A DNA stretch of 7,691 nucleotides from an uncultured Pseudomonadota bacterium (GTDB lineage Bacteria > Pseudomonadota > Gammaproteobacteria > Burkholderiales > Thiobacillaceae): assembly GCA_903883985.1 (NCBI GenBank), contig CAISDD010000529.1:1-7691 (forward strand). The letters run 5' to 3'. Below are positions 7,427 to 7,691 of the stretch, piece by piece. Made by a program: the position numbers and the translations under genes. Within the stretch, counting starts at the first letter, position 1. Every line of letters begins with the position of its first letter. The notes below the pieces were generated by a model. The model did no database searches and was not told where the DNA came from. It saw nothing but the letters and a program-made list of their open reading frames with translations.

Positions 7427-7691
7427 TGTGTAGTTGGAGGCACCAAGCACGGCGACGAAGATCGCGGCCGCTCGGATTTCACCGGTCATCGGATCGACGA
7501 TGGGCACTCTGGAATGGGTGTCCAGCTTGCCGTGGAATACGCAGACGTTGGTCATTCGGCGGATATCGCCGGCTAAATGCCGCCGGCTCATCCGCCCTTC
7601 GGTAAGATCAGGTAACTTCTCAATAAGGCACGGCAACCCTATCGACGAGGTGACGAGACCTATCGCGACTTCACCGGTGGCAAACGCCCTC
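7238..7691 (-). pseudogene. Open frame holding an IS21-family transposase (IstA) remnant
   Basis: The minus-strand frame is open from the window edge to a stop at 7238-7240. About 38 residues in its middle (7427-7540) match the IstA signature just after the first catalytic Asp region: VPIVDPMTGEIRAAAIFVAVLGASNYT, the well-known 'TGE-R-A-IFVAVLGAS-YT' segment of IS21-type transposases. The similarity ends abruptly at SNYT. The text after it (NPACPLRVQ onward) and before it (before about FHGK) is not recognisable as IstA. No IstB helper ATPase and no terminal repeats are visible, so this is a fragment, perhaps a deletion product. The flanking frame could be chance opening in GC-rich DNA. A possible TTG start at 7636 has little support, since the frame is already open upstream of it. 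Confidence 0.65.
7558..7596. repeat. Strong two-part inverted repeat inside the IS-remnant frame
   Basis: Outer arms GGCGGAT (7558-7564) and ATCCGCC (7590-7596) enclose inner arms GCCGGC (7568-7573) and GCCGGC (7582-7587, self-complementary), with an eight-base loop and a small 3/2-base internal bulge. That gives 13 GC-rich base pairs in 39 bases, the strongest hairpin in the window. No T-run follows on either side, so it is not a standard terminator. It lies just upstream of the IstA-like segment. Confidence 0.6.

Noticed and set aside
7307..7576. An 89-codon plus-strand open frame in the right flank
   Set aside because: It runs antisense to the IstA-like segment, which is the recognisable reading, and has no convincing ribosome site.

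Overview
The window is GC-rich, densely coded bacterial DNA, and every convincing gene lies on the minus strand. The gene set suggests a Gram-negative proteobacterium, most likely a betaproteobacterium: a MutL with nuclease-type C-terminal motifs, a Uup-type ABC-F ATPase, a short stand-alone S24/LexA-fold protein after mutL, and a periplasmic binding protein with a signal peptide. The assignment is inferred from gene content and protein style, not from a search.

In the direction of transcription (high to low coordinates) the layout is as follows. (1) 7691-7166 is an accessory or degraded stretch. It holds an IS21-type transposase (IstA) remnant around 7427-7540, several inverted repeats, and the leader of the next operon. 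(2) 7165-4080 is a two-gene sensory operon. A PhnD-like periplasmic substrate-binding protein overlaps by 4 bp (ATGA) a membrane hybrid histidine kinase with TM, periplasmic, TM, HAMP, PAS, HisKA, HATPase and REC parts. The kinase frame is interrupted by a single in-frame amber codon (5958-5960) in the sensor domain, while everything on both sides stays open and well conserved. (3) 4021-1 is a genome-maintenance cluster: uup, then mutL (TTG start, 4-bp TTGA overlap with uup), then a LexA/UmuD-fold S24 protein two bases after mutL and cut by the window edge.

The substrate-binding protein and kinase look like one signalling unit, in which a binding protein reports a ligand to the kinase. The kinase is probably inactivated, or expressed only as fragments, unless the TAG is read through or is a sequence error. 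Uup, MutL and the S24 protein are probably co-transcribed.

Points for a second look are the amber-split kinase, the S24 protein with arginine where the catalytic lysine is expected, oppositely oriented G-rich heptamer arrays inside the MutL linker (one fits a G-quadruplex motif), and the IS21 remnant in a longer unexplained open frame. I found no RNA gene, CRISPR array or complete mobile element. I also found no clearly undescribed system: most of the window is recognisable families.
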